Shown here: positions 45,202 to 54,062 of the stretch, piece by piece
Position numbering within the stretch: position 1 is the first letter of the stretch
Layout: each line of letters starts with the position of its first letter
Origin: Opitutales bacterium
GTDB lineage: Bacteria; Verrucomicrobiota; Verrucomicrobiia; Opitutales; UBA953
DNA length: 64,000 nucleotides
Direction of reading: 5' to 3'
Assembly (NCBI GenBank): GCA_017531845.1
Contig: JAFXKI010000011.1
Location: 1 to 64,000, forward strand
Translations under genes and position numbers: made by a program
Notes under the pieces: generated by a model
Seen by the model: only the letters and a program-made list of their open reading frames with translations
The model's database searches: none
Told to the model about the DNA's origin: nothing

Positions 45202-45870
45202 TTATTTTGCGGAATCGGCGGGAACGATTTCGACGCTCAAAACTTCGATACGCTTGACCGGTTTGCTTTTTTCGCGTCCGGAAGAAACGCAAGGTGTCGT
45301 GGCGATTTTCTCCAATACATCGTCGCCCTTAATTACCTTTCCGAAAGCCGTGTATTGCCCGTCGAGGAAACGTGCATCCCCGTGGCAGATGAAAAACTGG
45401 CTTCCCGCGCTGTCCGGGTGCATGGCTCGCGCCATTGAGAGCACACCGCGCACGTGCTGTTTTTTGTTAAATTCCGCCTTGATCGTATAGCCGGGACCGC
45501 CCGTTCCCCATTCGGCTTCGAGAGCCTTATCCTTGGTTTTCGGGTCGCCGCCCTGAATCATAAACCCGCTGATGATGCGGTGAAAGCAGGTACCGTTATA
45601 AAAACCGCTTTGGGCAAGTTTTTTGAAGTTTTCGACCGTTTTGGGAGCGACATCCGGCCAAAATTCGACCGTCATCGAGCCTTCCGTTGTGTTGATTACT
45701 GCAACTTCCGTCATGTTTTTGTTCATTGTAGGTTGATTTTCTTTGTGAATATTTTTTTCTGCATCGGGAATTTCGCTCATGTTTCCGAGGAAATGGCAAG
45801 CCGCTAAAACAGCGACACCCCCAAACAGCGTTCCCGCGAAAAGTCTTTTGAAAAATTTTGAAAAAATCAT
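45202..45870 (-). CDS. Peptidyl-prolyl cis-trans isomerase (cyclophilin), lipoprotein
   Basis: The ATG at 45870 gives 222 residues with a lipoprotein signal peptide (lipobox VLAAC). A short linker is followed by a cyclophilin domain with FHRIISGFMIQGGDP, GVLSMARAMHPDSAGSQFFIC and GKVIKGDDVLEKI. The family fold is complete. An internal start (MNKNMTEVAV) would give a cytoplasmic form of about 165 residues; no clear ribosome-binding site favours it. The likely role is folding of envelope proteins. It follows murA by 39 bases on the same strand. Confidence 0.9.
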   Translation of the reverse strand: MIFSKFFKRLFAGTLFGGVAVLAACHFLGNMSEIPDAEKNIHKENQPTMNKNMTEVAVINTTEGSMTVEFWPDVAPKTVENFKKLAQSGFYNGTCFHRIISGFMIQGGDPKTKDKALEAEWGTGGPGYTIKAEFNKKQHVRGVLSMARAMHPDSAGSQFFICHGDARFLDGQYTAFGKVIKGDDVLEKIATTPCVSSGREKSKPVKRIEVLSVEIVPADSAK

Positions 45871-45909
45871 GGCGGGAACGCTAACACTTCGGAGGATGTG
45901 CGGCAAATT

Positions 45910-47211
45910 TTATTCGCCCAAAAACTCCGAAGGCATGTCGGTGTGCTTAAGGCGCACGATGTCCGCGCCTAAGCGCGCAAGCTGCACTTCGAATTTTTCG
46001 TAACCGCGATCGAGGTGGTAAATGCGTTGCACCCACGTTTCGCCTTCTGCGGCGAGTCCGGCGAGCACGAGCGCCGCCGAGGCACGCAAGTCAGAAGCCA
46101 TCACCGGCGCTCCCGACAGAGCGGAAACGCCTTTGATGATTGCACTCGGACCTTCGATTGCGATATCCGCGCCCATGCGCAAAAGCTCGGGAACGTGCAT
46201 GAAGCGATTCGGATAAATGCGCTCGGTGATGATGCTGAGCCCCGGCGTCAACGCGAGTACTGCGGAAAATTGCGCCTGTAAATCCGTCGGGAAACCCGGA
46301 TGCGGGAGCGTAACAATATCAATCGGGCGGAGAGTTTTAATCAAATCTCCGCGCACGCGGATGTCGCTCGGGGAAAGTGTTTCAAAGGGGATTCCCGCTT
46401 CGTCCATTTTGTCCAAAAATGCGCCGAGGTGCGCGGCAACGGCTCCGTGCACGGTAACATCTCCGCGCGTAATTGCACCGCAGAGCAAATGCGTTCCCGC
46501 TTCGATGCGGTCCGGAATCACGGTATATTCACACCCGTGAAGTTTTTCCACGCCTTCGATTTCGAGCATCGGAGAACCGATTCCGGAAATTTTTGCGCCC
46601 ATTTTAACGAGCATTCGGCAAAGATCCTGCACTTCCGGCTCGCACGCAGCGCAGTCAATATGCGTAATTCCGGGCGCGCGCACCGCCGCCATTAAAATAT
46701 TTGCCGTTCCCGTGACGGTGCTTCCGTAGCGACCGCCGAGAAAAACATACGCGCCTCGCAGCTTCGATGCGTCAATGCGCATCATTCCCGCGTGATTTTC
46801 GATGAAACAGCCGAGTTTTTTCAGCCCCTTAATGTGCAAATCGATCGGACGCTGTCCGATGACGCAGCCGCCGGGAAGCGGAATCTCAGCATGGCTGAGC
46901 CGACCGACCAGAGCGCCCATGACGCAAATGGACGCACGCATTTTCCTCACCAGTTCATAAGGCGTTTTAGGCTGAACCTCCGTCGCGGTAATCCGCCAAG
47001 CGTTTCCGCCGAGCGGCTCAGCGGTTGCACCCTGATGGCGCAAAATCTCAATCATGAAGCGGGAGTCGCTCAAGTCGGGAACGTTGCGCAACACGCAGGG
47101 TTCGTCCGTTAAAAGCGTAGCCGCCAAAAGCGGCAAACATGCATTTTTTGCCCCGCCGACCGTAACTTCTCCGTGTAAAGCGTTCCCGCCTCTGATTCTT
47201 AAAACGTCCAT
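45910..47211 (-). CDS. murA: UDP-N-acetylglucosamine 1-carboxyvinyltransferase
   Basis: MurA adds enolpyruvate from PEP to UDP-GlcNAc in the first committed step of peptidoglycan synthesis. The 433-residue protein starts with the [16 protein letters not shown] block (Lys22-type active residue). The active-site loop with Cys is [13 protein letters not shown], so it is of the fosfomycin-sensitive Cys type. [13 protein letters not shown] and the [11 protein letters not shown]-type block complete the fold. The cyclophilin gene follows it. Confidence 0.96.
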   Translation of the reverse strand: MDVLRIRGGNALHGEVTVGGAKNACLPLLAATLLTDEPCVLRNVPDLSDSRFMIEILRHQGATAEPLGGNAWRITATEVQPKTPYELVRKMRASICVMGALVGRLSHAEIPLPGGCVIGQRPIDLHIKGLKKLGCFIENHAGMMRIDASKLRGAYVFLGGRYGSTVTGTANILMAAVRAPGITHIDCAACEPEVQDLCRMLVKMGAKISGIGSPMLEIEGVEKLHGCEYTVIPDRIEAGTHLLCGAITRGDVTVHGAVAAHLGAFLDKMDEAGIPFETLSPSDIRVRGDLIKTLRPIDIVTLPHPGFPTDLQAQFSAVLALTPGLSIITERIYPNRFMHVPELLRMGADIAIEGPSAIIKGVSALSGAPVMASDLRASAALVLAGLAAEGETWVQRIYHLDRGYEKFEVQLARLGADIVRLKHTDMPSEFLGE

Positions 47212-47385
47212 AGGAAAAAAGTGCTGCAGAGTTTGAAGCGCGCCGCGCCTCTTCGCGATTCAAAAATGGAGACACCGGCGGAGGATTCGGGATGCGGGAA
47301 CGCGCACAGGCAAAAAGCTTTAATTTCTCTTGTCTTTTAAGCTTCGGGAACGCATGATTCTTACTTTCGAACATCTGAAACCTTT

Positions 47386-48276
47386 ATGAGCAAAAAATTA
47401 CTTTCATTCCTTGCCGTTGCTTCTTTCGTCGTTTCCGCGTTCGCCGCGGACGAAGCACCGGCTCCCGAAACGGAAAAAATTTCCCAAAACGATAATAACA
47501 ACACTATGTCAAACACCACTTCCAAGCTCGATTTTATCGAACAAAACGGACAAAAATTCATCCACGTTTCCTCCATCGGAACGGTCGACGCCAACCGCCA
47601 GTTCATGCAGAATGTTAATCTCGTGAACCAGCAACGCCGCCAAATCTCGATTCTCGACGAAGCCCGCAAGCTCGTTTCCACCAAAGAAGCTCAGGACGCA
47701 CTCGCCAAGGAAATCGAAAACGCCGCCAAGAAGCTGAATGAAAACAACGCGACGATGGCGAAGAGCTACGGCTACTCTCTCGACCGCAAATACATCCACG
47801 CAATCGTCAAAACCCGCGTTTTCATCAAGCTTACGGACGAAGAATACAAAAAAGCGAAAGACGATCCGAAAACCAAGCCGGAAGATCTTCTCGTTAAGGG
47901 CGACGACAAGTTCCGCCTCATCGTCGTCATCCCGACAATCGAAGAGAACAATGACTTCCGCCGCAACGTCCAGCTCGTTCAGGCGCAACGCAACCAACTC
48001 GTTCGGATGAAACAGGCGGCTGAAGCTTCCTCCGGCGAACAAAAAGCCAAAATCGAAGAAGATATGAAGAAAGCCGAAGAAGTGCTCGTCAAAAACAACG
48101 AAGAAATGACGAAACGCTACGGCTTCTCCCTCGCCCGTGACTATCTCATGGAAGTCGAAGAATCCAAGCTTTACACGCAGGTCAACGAAGAAGAATTCCT
48201 CAAAGCTGAAAAAGCCGCGGAAGACGCTTCCCTCGCCGCTGACGCAAAAGCCGTTATCGAAGAAGCCAAGCAATAA
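47386..48276 (+). CDS. Secreted protein with an internally duplicated domain
   Basis: The 296-residue protein has a Sec signal peptide (about 1-20, ending in AFA). Two related halves follow: about 60-155 (FMQNVNLVNQQRRQI..., ending in SYGYSLDRKYIHAIV, LTDEEYKKA) and about 175-270 (FRRNVQLVQAQRNQL..., ending in RYGFSLARDYLMEVE, VNEEEFLKA). Both have a helical, Gln/Asn/Lys/Glu-rich core, then the same (S/R)YG(Y/F)SL phrase and a Glu-Glu helix. I do not recognise the family. A hairpin terminator follows 20 bases after the stop. Confidence 0.7.
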   Translation: MSKKLLSFLAVASFVVSAFAADEAPAPETEKISQNDNNNTMSNTTSKLDFIEQNGQKFIHVSSIGTVDANRQFMQNVNLVNQQRRQISILDEARKLVSTKEAQDALAKEIENAAKKLNENNATMAKSYGYSLDRKYIHAIVKTRVFIKLTDEEYKKAKDDPKTKPEDLLVKGDDKFRLIVVIPTIEENNDFRRNVQLVQAQRNQLVRMKQAAEASSGEQKAKIEEDMKKAEEVLVKNNEEMTKRYGFSLARDYLMEVEESKLYTQVNEEEFLKAEKAAEDASLAADAKAVIEEAKQ

Positions 48277-48296
48277 TCCGCTTCGCTTTTATTGCG

Positions 48297-48334
48297 AAAA
48301 AACACGCGTTCCCGCAAGGAGCGCGTGTTTTTTG
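48297..48334 (+). terminator. Terminator after the duplicated-domain gene
   Basis: AAAAAACACGCG and CGCGTGTTTTTT are 12-base perfect arms around a 13-base loop; the T run follows. The CGTTCCCGC word lies across the 5' arm and loop. Confidence 0.88.
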
Positions 48335-48347
48335 TCTCCCGAAAATA

Positions 48348-48370
48348 CAAATTTCAATTTGCGGGAACGC
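48348..48370 (+). repeat. Dispersed element: AT-rich 12-mer plus GCGGGAACGC (copy B)
   Basis: It is identical over 23 bases to the copies at 13694 and (inverted) 37908. It lies just after the terminator and about 50 bases before the radical SAM gene. Confidence 0.85.
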
Positions 48371-48417
48371 AATCCGCATTTCAGACTAATGCGGAAATTC
48401 CTGCTCCCTTTTCTGCC

Positions 48418-49650
48418 ATGAAGCCCGAAAAAACAAAAGCTCCGCGCGCGTTTAACGTAATGACCAAGCCCATCGGTGCGCTGTGCAACCTCAATTGCAC
48501 CTACTGCTACTATCTCGAAAAGCACGGGCTTTACGCAGGCACAAAAATGCCGCGCATGAGCGATGAAATTCTTGAGCGCTTCATTCAAGAATACATTGCC
48601 TCTCAAGACGTTCCCGAGGTGCAGTTCGTTTGGCAAGGCGGCGAGCCCTCGCTCCTCGGGATTGATTTTTTTCAAAAAGTACTCGCGCTCCAAGAAAAAT
48701 ACGCCGACGGGAAAAAAATCGAAAACGCGTTCCAGACCAACGGAACGCTCATCAACGAAGCCTGGGCAGCATTTCTTGCCGACAACCGCTTCCTCGTAGG
48801 GCTCAGCATCGACGGACCGCGCGAACTCCACGACGCGCGCCGCGTCACGCGGGCGGGAACGCCGAGCTTCGATCTTGTTTTCGCAGGAATGCAACAACTC
48901 AAGCGATTCGGAGCCGAGTTCAACACACTCACCGTTGTCGGCGATCACAACGTCCGCCACGCAATCGAAGTCTACGAATTTTTACGAGAAAGCGGTTCCG
49001 GTTTTATTCAATTTATCCCGCTGGTGGAACGTCCGGCGACTGCCTCCGACGCGCCGATGCGCTTTGCCGGACCGCCGGATTTGGAGACGGGAACGCTCGG
49101 AGATCCGCTCGTTACGCCCTGGTCCGTAAAACCGAACGATTACGGCGATTTTCTCTGTAAAATTTACGATGTGTGGGTGCGCCGCGATGTCGGGCAAACC
49201 TTTGTGCAGCTCTTCGATGTCGCGCTTTGCGCCTGGGCGGGAGTTCCCGCGCCGCTCTGCGTTTTTCGCGAAAAATGCGGAAGTGCGCTCGCACTTGAAC
49301 ACAACGGAGACGTTTTTTCCTGCGACCACTTTGTTTACCCGAAGTACAAGCTCGGGAACGTGCAAACGGATTCCCTCGCCAAACTCGCCGCGCTCCCGCA
49401 GCAAAAAAAATTCGGCGAGCTCAAAGCTTCCTCGCTTCCCCGCGTCTGCCGGAAATGCGGAGTGCGCTTCGCCTGCCACGGAGAATGCCCGAAACACCGT
49501 TTTTTGTATTCTCCCGAAGGCGAACCCGGGCTCAACTATTTTTGCGCCGCCTACAAAAAGTTTTTCTCACACGTCGGTCCGACAATGAGCCGCATGAAAA
49601 CACTTCTCGACCAAGGACGCGCCCCTGCCGAAATCATGAAGGAGCTCTGA
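48418..49650 (+). CDS. Anaerobic sulfatase-maturating enzyme-type radical SAM protein
   Basis: The ATG at 48418 gives 410 residues. The radical SAM motif CNLNCTYCYY is at about 22-31 (CX3CX2C). The QGGEP and SIDGP blocks follow, and the C-terminal SPASM region has the CSCDH-, CRKCGVRFACHGECPKHR- and FCAAYKKFF-type cysteine phrases. This is the plan of anSME, which converts Cys or Ser to formylglycine in sulfatases. No sulfatase is in the window, so the substrate protein is elsewhere. Mucin-degrading Verrucomicrobiota carry many sulfatases. Confidence 0.9.
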   Translation: MKPEKTKAPRAFNVMTKPIGALCNLNCTYCYYLEKHGLYAGTKMPRMSDEILERFIQEYIASQDVPEVQFVWQGGEPSLLGIDFFQKVLALQEKYADGKKIENAFQTNGTLINEAWAAFLADNRFLVGLSIDGPRELHDARRVTRAGTPSFDLVFAGMQQLKRFGAEFNTLTVVGDHNVRHAIEVYEFLRESGSGFIQFIPLVERPATASDAPMRFAGPPDLETGTLGDPLVTPWSVKPNDYGDFLCKIYDVWVRRDVGQTFVQLFDVALCAWAGVPAPLCVFREKCGSALALEHNGDVFSCDHFVYPKYKLGNVQTDSLAKLAALPQQKKFGELKASSLPRVCRKCGVRFACHGECPKHRFLYSPEGEPGLNYFCAAYKKFFSHVGPTMSRMKTLLDQGRAPAEIMKEL

Positions 49651-49702
49651 GTTTTCAAAGGAAAACACCCCGTTTCACTTTAAAAATCCGGCGGGAACGG
49701 CA

Positions 49703-49888
49703 TTACCGCCTGCCGGAACATTTCGGAGAAGAAGACGCTTCGGAAATAACCTGCGCGCGCACGGGAACGTACGAACACTTTCGGGCGCAGCAACGCGGGC
49801 AACACCATTCCTCGCGAAGCTCGTACCACTTCACACCTTCTTTTTCCTCATCAAAAACAAATTTACACACGCTGCACCGATATTTCAT
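49703..49888 (-). CDS. Rubredoxin-like protein
   Basis: The ATG at 49888 gives 61 residues. The first knuckle CSVC and the second CPRC (within CCPRCCARK) bind one iron, and the DEEKEGVKWYEL phrase between them is that of rubredoxins. An extra Cys flanks the second knuckle on each side. The C-terminal 17 residues are a Ser-rich extension. It converges with the radical SAM gene; no redox partner is visible nearby. Confidence 0.8.
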   Translation of the reverse strand: MKYRCSVCKFVFDEEKEGVKWYELREEWCCPRCCARKCSYVPVRAQVISEASSSPKCSGRR

Positions 49889-49990
49889 AGCACCCCGAAA
49901 GCGCAACGTCCCGCCGCTTTTGTCTAAAAACTCGGCGAAAAAAATCGCTCCTCGAACAAAGCGAGAAAGGCTTTCCGCTTTTATCAGGGC

Positions 49991-50080
49991 TTAGGCGGTT
50001 TTAGTAAGTTTTGGGTAGTTTTAGTAAAAATCACCTAAAACCCACTAAAACCACCTAAAAGTTCCTAAAACCTAATAAAT
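49991..50080. repeat. Ten-base-period CTAAAA repeats, inverted about a centre near 50030
   Basis: The right half reads as consecutive 10-base units with CTAAAA at the end (CACCTAAAAC, CCACTAAAAC, CACCTAAAAG, TCCTAAAACC). The left half shows the complementary phrase (GGTTTTAGTA, AGTTTTGGGT, AGTTTTAGTA). About seven imperfect units are present, so the block is both tandem and inverted. It lies in the gap before the SDR gene (its 3' side) and marks the left edge of the accessory region. Confidence 0.6.
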
Positions 50081-50158
50081 TACGCCTCTTCAAAAATCCG
50101 GATTTTGCCTAAAATTTCCTGTACGCAAGCAAACGATCGCGGCGCTCATTCGTAAAAT

Positions 50159-50917
50159 TTACATTCCGGCACCACCGTCAATATTGATTGATGTTCCCGT
50201 CATCCACGAAGAGGCGTCAGAAAGGAGATAAACCGCGAGCGGAGCGATGTCTGCGGGAACACCGTATCGCCCGAGCGGATACGTTTTTTCGTTTTCTTTG
50301 TAAGTCTCGATATCAATTTTTGTGTTACTTAAAATATTCGTCCAAACCATTCCCGGAAGTATGCTGTTTACGCGAATCCGTCTCGATGCGAGTTCCACGG
50401 CAAGCGTCTTTGCGTATGCGATGATTCCGGCTTTGCTTGCACTATAAACTGCATTTCCCGGAGTTTGCCTCAATGCAGCAAGTGATGCAGTAAAGACAAT
50501 ACTCCCGCCGTCTGCCACTTTCTTCTTTTTAAGCAAAGATTTTTGTAAAAGGACCGGAGACTCCAAATTTGTCCGCAAAATATTTTGCATATCGCCTTCC
50601 TTGATAAATTGGCAAGTCATACGCTTATTGATTCCCGCATTGTGAACAACGCCGTTCAGAACGGGAAGATCCGCCACAAGTGCCTCGATTCCCGAGCTGT
50701 CCGCCAAATCTGCGGGAACGGCGAGATGCTCTTCGTTCCCGGTAGCAACGGATATTTCTGCGAGCGTCGCTTTTAAGCGCTCAACATTACGCCCGGAAAC
50801 AACGATACGTGCTCCCATTTTGGCGCATTCGTACGCTATTTCGCGCCCTATTCCGGACGATGCACCCGTCACCAGAATCGTTTTCCCTCTTAAAGAAAAA
50901 GGATTGTATTCTGCCAT
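50159..50917 (-). CDS. Short-chain dehydrogenase/reductase (FabG-like)
   Basis: The 252-residue protein has the NAD(P) motif TGASSGIG (18-25), the NNAG-type phrase VVHNAGI, the catalytic YSASK (about 157-161) and the C-terminal GTSINIDGGAGM end. The fold is complete. It lies three bases after the chimeric aminotransferase/KAS III ORF on the same strand. In O-antigen and capsule loci an SDR of this group is often paired with a KAS III gene, probably building an acyl or modified sugar group; that pairing is the best clue to its former role here. Confidence 0.88.
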   Translation of the reverse strand: MAEYNPFSLRGKTILVTGASSGIGREIAYECAKMGARIVVSGRNVERLKATLAEISVATGNEEHLAVPADLADSSGIEALVADLPVLNGVVHNAGINKRMTCQFIKEGDMQNILRTNLESPVLLQKSLLKKKKVADGGSIVFTASLAALRQTPGNAVYSASKAGIIAYAKTLAVELASRRIRVNSILPGMVWTNILSNTKIDIETYKENEKTYPLGRYGVPADIAPLAVYLLSDASSWMTGTSINIDGGAGM

Positions 50918-50920
50918 TGA

Positions 50921-51385
50921 TTACACTTCCACGAGTTCACTGACTTTACAATCGACAAACGGAACGACAGCCGTCGCCCAAGTCATTCCGACACCGAATG
51001 CACTTAAAAGCAATTTACGTTCACCGCACATGCGCTCCCGCAGTTCCGAAGCAATCGTCAGCGGAACAGAAACCGAAGATGTATTCCCGAATTTTTCAAC
51101 ACACGACGGAATTTTCTTCGCATCCAATTTCAATTTTTTCGCCAAGTAGGAATTGATGAAGTTATTCGCTTGGTGAAACACGTAAAAATCGAGCGCCTCT
51201 TTGTCCGTTCCCGCACTGAGCGCAACCACGTGGCGATTTTCCCCGAGATACGCCGAGAGTCCCGCTTCAAACGCGTTCACGTTCGGACCGAGCGGCACCA
51301 CCCAATTCGTGTCGAAGGCTTCTTTGATAAAGTCTTGTTCATGCCCGCCCATGTGCGCGAGCGAAAGCCAAATTTTTTTGTTCAT
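50921..51385 (-). CDS. Chimeric ORF: DegT aminotransferase start joined to KAS III end
   Basis: The 154-residue frame is a fusion. Residues 1-60 match the N-terminus of DegT/DnrJ aminotransferases (IWLSLAHMGG, NWVVPLGPNVNAFE, ALSAGT). Residues 61-154 match the C-terminal third of 3-oxoacyl-ACP synthase III, with FHQAN (His) and FGNTSS (Asn). The KAS III active Cys and the aminotransferase Lys are both missing, so neither activity can remain. The junction falls on a GCGGGAACG word (51206-51214), which codes Ala-Gly-Thr. In the intact DegT gene at 52905 the same SGT codons also contain GGGAACG. I infer a deletion between two words, unless it is an assembly artefact. Confidence 0.7.
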   Translation of the reverse strand: MNKKIWLSLAHMGGHEQDFIKEAFDTNWVVPLGPNVNAFEAGLSAYLGENRHVVALSAGTDKEALDFYVFHQANNFINSYLAKKLKLDAKKIPSCVEKFGNTSSVSVPLTIASELRERMCGERKLLLSAFGVGMTWATAVVPFVDCKVSELVEV

Positions 51386-51421
51386 GCAGAGTTTTAATAG
51401 AAGAAATCGTAATTTTGCTAC

Positions 51422-51449
51422 TTTTGCAAATCTTTGATTAGCAAAGAAT
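51422..51449. repeat. Left copy of a 28-base imperfect direct repeat
   Basis: TTTTGCAAATC, GATTAGCA and GAAT recur in the same order and spacing at 54433-54460 (23 of 28 bases agree). The two copies flank the WbuC-WecA-DegT-RHH block. It may be a chance or a module border. Confidence 0.4.
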
Positions 51450-51532
51450 GCCTAAGATTATTTTTTGAGCTCAAAAATAAGCACGTTGATTTTTGCCCGG
51501 GAAATCTGTGCGGAATAAAGTTCTTGTTCAGA

Positions 51533-51943
51533 ATGAACGTCATTACTCAAGAGATTCTCGACAATCTCAGCGCCGAAGCCCGGCAAAGCCCGCGAGGACG
51601 GAAAAACTACAATTTTCACGAAAATCTTGATGCTCCCGCGCAGCGCCTGTTAAACGCGCTTGAGCCGGGAACGGAAATTCCCGTTCATCGCCATCCGCAC
51701 ACGGCGGAAACGTATTTTGTCGTCCGCGGAAAGGTCTGTGTCTCGTTTTTCGACGACAACGGAAAACCGACAAATTCCGCCGAGCTCTGCCCGACGCAAG
51801 AAAATTACGGCGTGCACATTCCCGCAGGAACGTGGCACGGACTTGAAGTTCTCGAGAGCGGAACCGTCATTTTTGAAGTTAAAGACGGTCCTTACACACC
51901 GATTTCCCCGAGCGACATTTTAACACGCACTCTTTCCGCATGA
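51533..51943 (+). CDS. WbuC-family cupin fold protein
   Basis: The ATG at 51533 gives 136 residues; longer starts at 51434 run through non-coding DNA. The cupin metal motifs are visible: PVHRHPHTAETYFVVRG with the first His/Glu set, and PAGTWHGLEVLESG with the second His. The N-terminal RGRKNYNFHE phrase is that of the WbuC group found in O-antigen loci. Its role there is unproven, possibly sugar isomerisation. Its stop overlaps the next start (ATGA). Confidence 0.85.
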   Translation: MNVITQEILDNLSAEARQSPRGRKNYNFHENLDAPAQRLLNALEPGTEIPVHRHPHTAETYFVVRGKVCVSFFDDNGKPTNSAELCPTQENYGVHIPAGTWHGLEVLESGTVIFEVKDGPYTPISPSDILTRTLSA

Positions 51944-52908
51944 GCCTTTATTCCCTGCTTCTCGTTCCCGCGCTTTTTGCGATGGAACTGATTTATTTCA
52001 AAATCGCCGACCGCTTTAACATCGTTGACAAGCCCAACGCGCGTAGCTCGCACACGACGCTCACGCGGCGCGGCGGCGGCATTATTTTCCTACTTGCTGC
52101 GGTTTGGTGGTCTGCCGCGCACGGATTTGCGTTCCCGTGGTTCCTCGGAGGACTCGTTTTGATTGCAGGCATCAGTTTTGTTGACGACCTCGTTTCCGTT
52201 TCCAACAAAATCCGCCTGCTCTGCCACTTTGCGGCGTTTGCAATGATGTTTCACGAGTGGACGCTTTTCTCGACGTTCCCGTGGTGGATTTCCGTCGTCG
52301 CGCTCATTTTTTGCGTCGGCATCATCAATGCCTACAACTTCATGGACGGCATCAACGGCATCACGGGCGGCTATTCGCTCGCCGTCCTAGGTGCGCTGGC
52401 GTGGGTCAATTTTCAAACGCCGTTCACGGAAAATTCCCTGCTTTGGACGATGATTGCCGCCGTGCTCGTTTTTTGTTTTTTCAATTTCAGAAAACGCGCC
52501 TTGTGCTTCGCCGGCGATGTCGGATCCGTCGCAATTGCGTTTGTCATCCTGTTTTTCCTCGGAAAACTGATGATTGAAACCGGCGACGTAACTTGGATTG
52601 TGCTTCTGCTCGTTTACGGCGTGGACAGCGTATTGACGATTGTTCACCGCCTCATGCTTCACGAAAATATCGGCGAAGCGCACCGCAAGCATCTTTACCA
52701 AATTTTATCAAACGAGCTCCGCGTCCCGCACACGCGCGTTTCGCTCGGCTATTTTTCGGTTCAAGCGCTGATTTCCGCCGGATTCATTCTTGTTGCTCCG
52801 GCGGGAACGCTCGCGCGCTGGGCCTTTCTCATTGTCGCGGGAACGCTCCTAAGCGTTTTTTACGCGCTGTTTATGAAAAAATATTTTCATCTCCATCTAT
52901 CCAAATGA
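51940..52908 (+). CDS. WecA/WbpL-type undecaprenyl-phosphate glycosyl-1-phosphate transferase
   Basis: This membrane enzyme moves a sugar-1-phosphate from its UDP form to undecaprenyl phosphate, the first step in O-antigen or capsule units. The 322-residue protein has about ten hydrophobic segments. The DD motif is FVDDLVS (near 87-93), the second is NAYNFMDGINGITGG (near 130-144), and FAGDVGS follows (near 190). The HRxxx-type loop EAHRKHLYQ is present. Start and stop overlap with both neighbours by four bases, so wbuC-wecA-degT form one transcript. Confidence 0.9.
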   Translation: MSLYSLLLVPALFAMELIYFKIADRFNIVDKPNARSSHTTLTRRGGGIIFLLAAVWWSAAHGFAFPWFLGGLVLIAGISFVDDLVSVSNKIRLLCHFAAFAMMFHEWTLFSTFPWWISVVALIFCVGIINAYNFMDGINGITGGYSLAVLGALAWVNFQTPFTENSLLWTMIAAVLVFCFFNFRKRALCFAGDVGSVAIAFVILFFLGKLMIETGDVTWIVLLLVYGVDSVLTIVHRLMLHENIGEAHRKHLYQILSNELRVPHTRVSLGYFSVQALISAGFILVAPAGTLARWAFLIVAGTLLSVFYALFMKKYFHLHLSK

Positions 52909-54044
52909 CTCCTTCTCAAAAACGAATTTGGCTCTCGCCGCCGCACCTTTCCGGCTCGGAGGAAAAATACCTCGCGCAAACGCTCGCGAGCGGTTGGATT
53001 GCCCCTGCGGGAGAAAATATCGAAGCTTTTGAAGATGCCGTAACGTCGACACTCGACGAAAAAATGTTCGGCGTTGCCGTCAATTCGGGAACGGCGGCAA
53101 TTCATCTCGGGCTGATTCAACTCGGTGTCGGCGCGAGCGACGAAGTCATTTGCCAAAGCTTTACCTTTGCGGCGAGCGCGAATCCGGTTGTTTATTGCGG
53201 CGGCGTTCCCGTGTTCGTCGATTCCGAGGAAGACACTTGGAACATGGATCCGGTTTTGCTCGAAAAAGCAATTCTCGACCGCAAGGCAAAAACCGGGAAA
53301 CTCCCGAAGGCAATCGTTCCCGTGCACCTTTACGGCATGCCGGCGAAGATGGACGAAATTTGCGCCGTCTCGGAAAAATACGGCGTTCCCGTGCTCGAAG
53401 ATGCCGCCGAAGCGCTCGGTGCGGAATACAAAGGGCGCAAATGCGGCTCTTTCGGCGATTTCGCCGCAATCTCTTTCAATGGAAACAAAGTGATTACGAC
53501 CAGCGCCGGCGGCATCGCGCTTTGCCGTTCCCGAGAAATTCGCGAAAACGTACTCAAGCTCGCAACGCAGGCGCGGGAAAACCGTCCGTATTACCACCAC
53601 GAAAAAATCGGCTACAATTACCGCATGAGCAATATTTGCGCGGGAATCGGGCGCGGGCAAATGGAAGTGCTCGATGCGCACGTGGCTCGACGCCGCGAAA
53701 TCCACGCGCTCTACACGCAACTGCTCGCGGGAACGCCGGGAATCATCGTCAAGCAAGCGCCGGGCGCGGAATTTAATTCCAATTTTTGGCTGACCTGTAT
53801 TCTCGTCGAACCCGAATCCGGCATCACCAATACCCGGTTGCGGGAACACTTGGCGCAAGCAAATATCGAATCCCGCCTGCTTTGGAAGCCCATGCATTTG
53901 CAGCCCGTTTACGCACAAAATCCGTTTTACGGGAACGGCGTTTCCGAAAATCTTTTCAATCGCGGACTTTGTCTGCCTTCCGGAAGCAGCATGACGGACG
54001 AGGACGTTGCGCGAGTCGTCGCTACGATAAAACGCGCCGCGTAA
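52905..54044 (+). CDS. DegT/DnrJ/EryC1-family aminotransferase
   Basis: This PLP enzyme transaminates a nucleotide-linked keto sugar. The ATG at 52905 overlaps the transferase stop, and the product is 379 residues. The phrases NSGTAAIHLGL (61-71), EDAAEALGAEYKG and SFNGNKVITTSAGG carry the PLP and Lys sites. The C-terminal ESRLLWKPMHLQPVY phrase is typical. The PLP-phosphate-binding SGT codons contain the GGGAACG word at 53087-53093. The related truncated copy is fused to KAS III at 50921. Confidence 0.92.
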   Translation: MTPSQKRIWLSPPHLSGSEEKYLAQTLASGWIAPAGENIEAFEDAVTSTLDEKMFGVAVNSGTAAIHLGLIQLGVGASDEVICQSFTFAASANPVVYCGGVPVFVDSEEDTWNMDPVLLEKAILDRKAKTGKLPKAIVPVHLYGMPAKMDEICAVSEKYGVPVLEDAAEALGAEYKGRKCGSFGDFAAISFNGNKVITTSAGGIALCRSREIRENVLKLATQARENRPYYHHEKIGYNYRMSNICAGIGRGQMEVLDAHVARRREIHALYTQLLAGTPGIIVKQAPGAEFNSNFWLTCILVEPESGITNTRLREHLAQANIESRLLWKPMHLQPVYAQNPFYGNGVSENLFNRGLCLPSGSSMTDEDVARVVATIKRAA

Positions 54045-54062
54045 AAAAACAGCTTCAAACCT

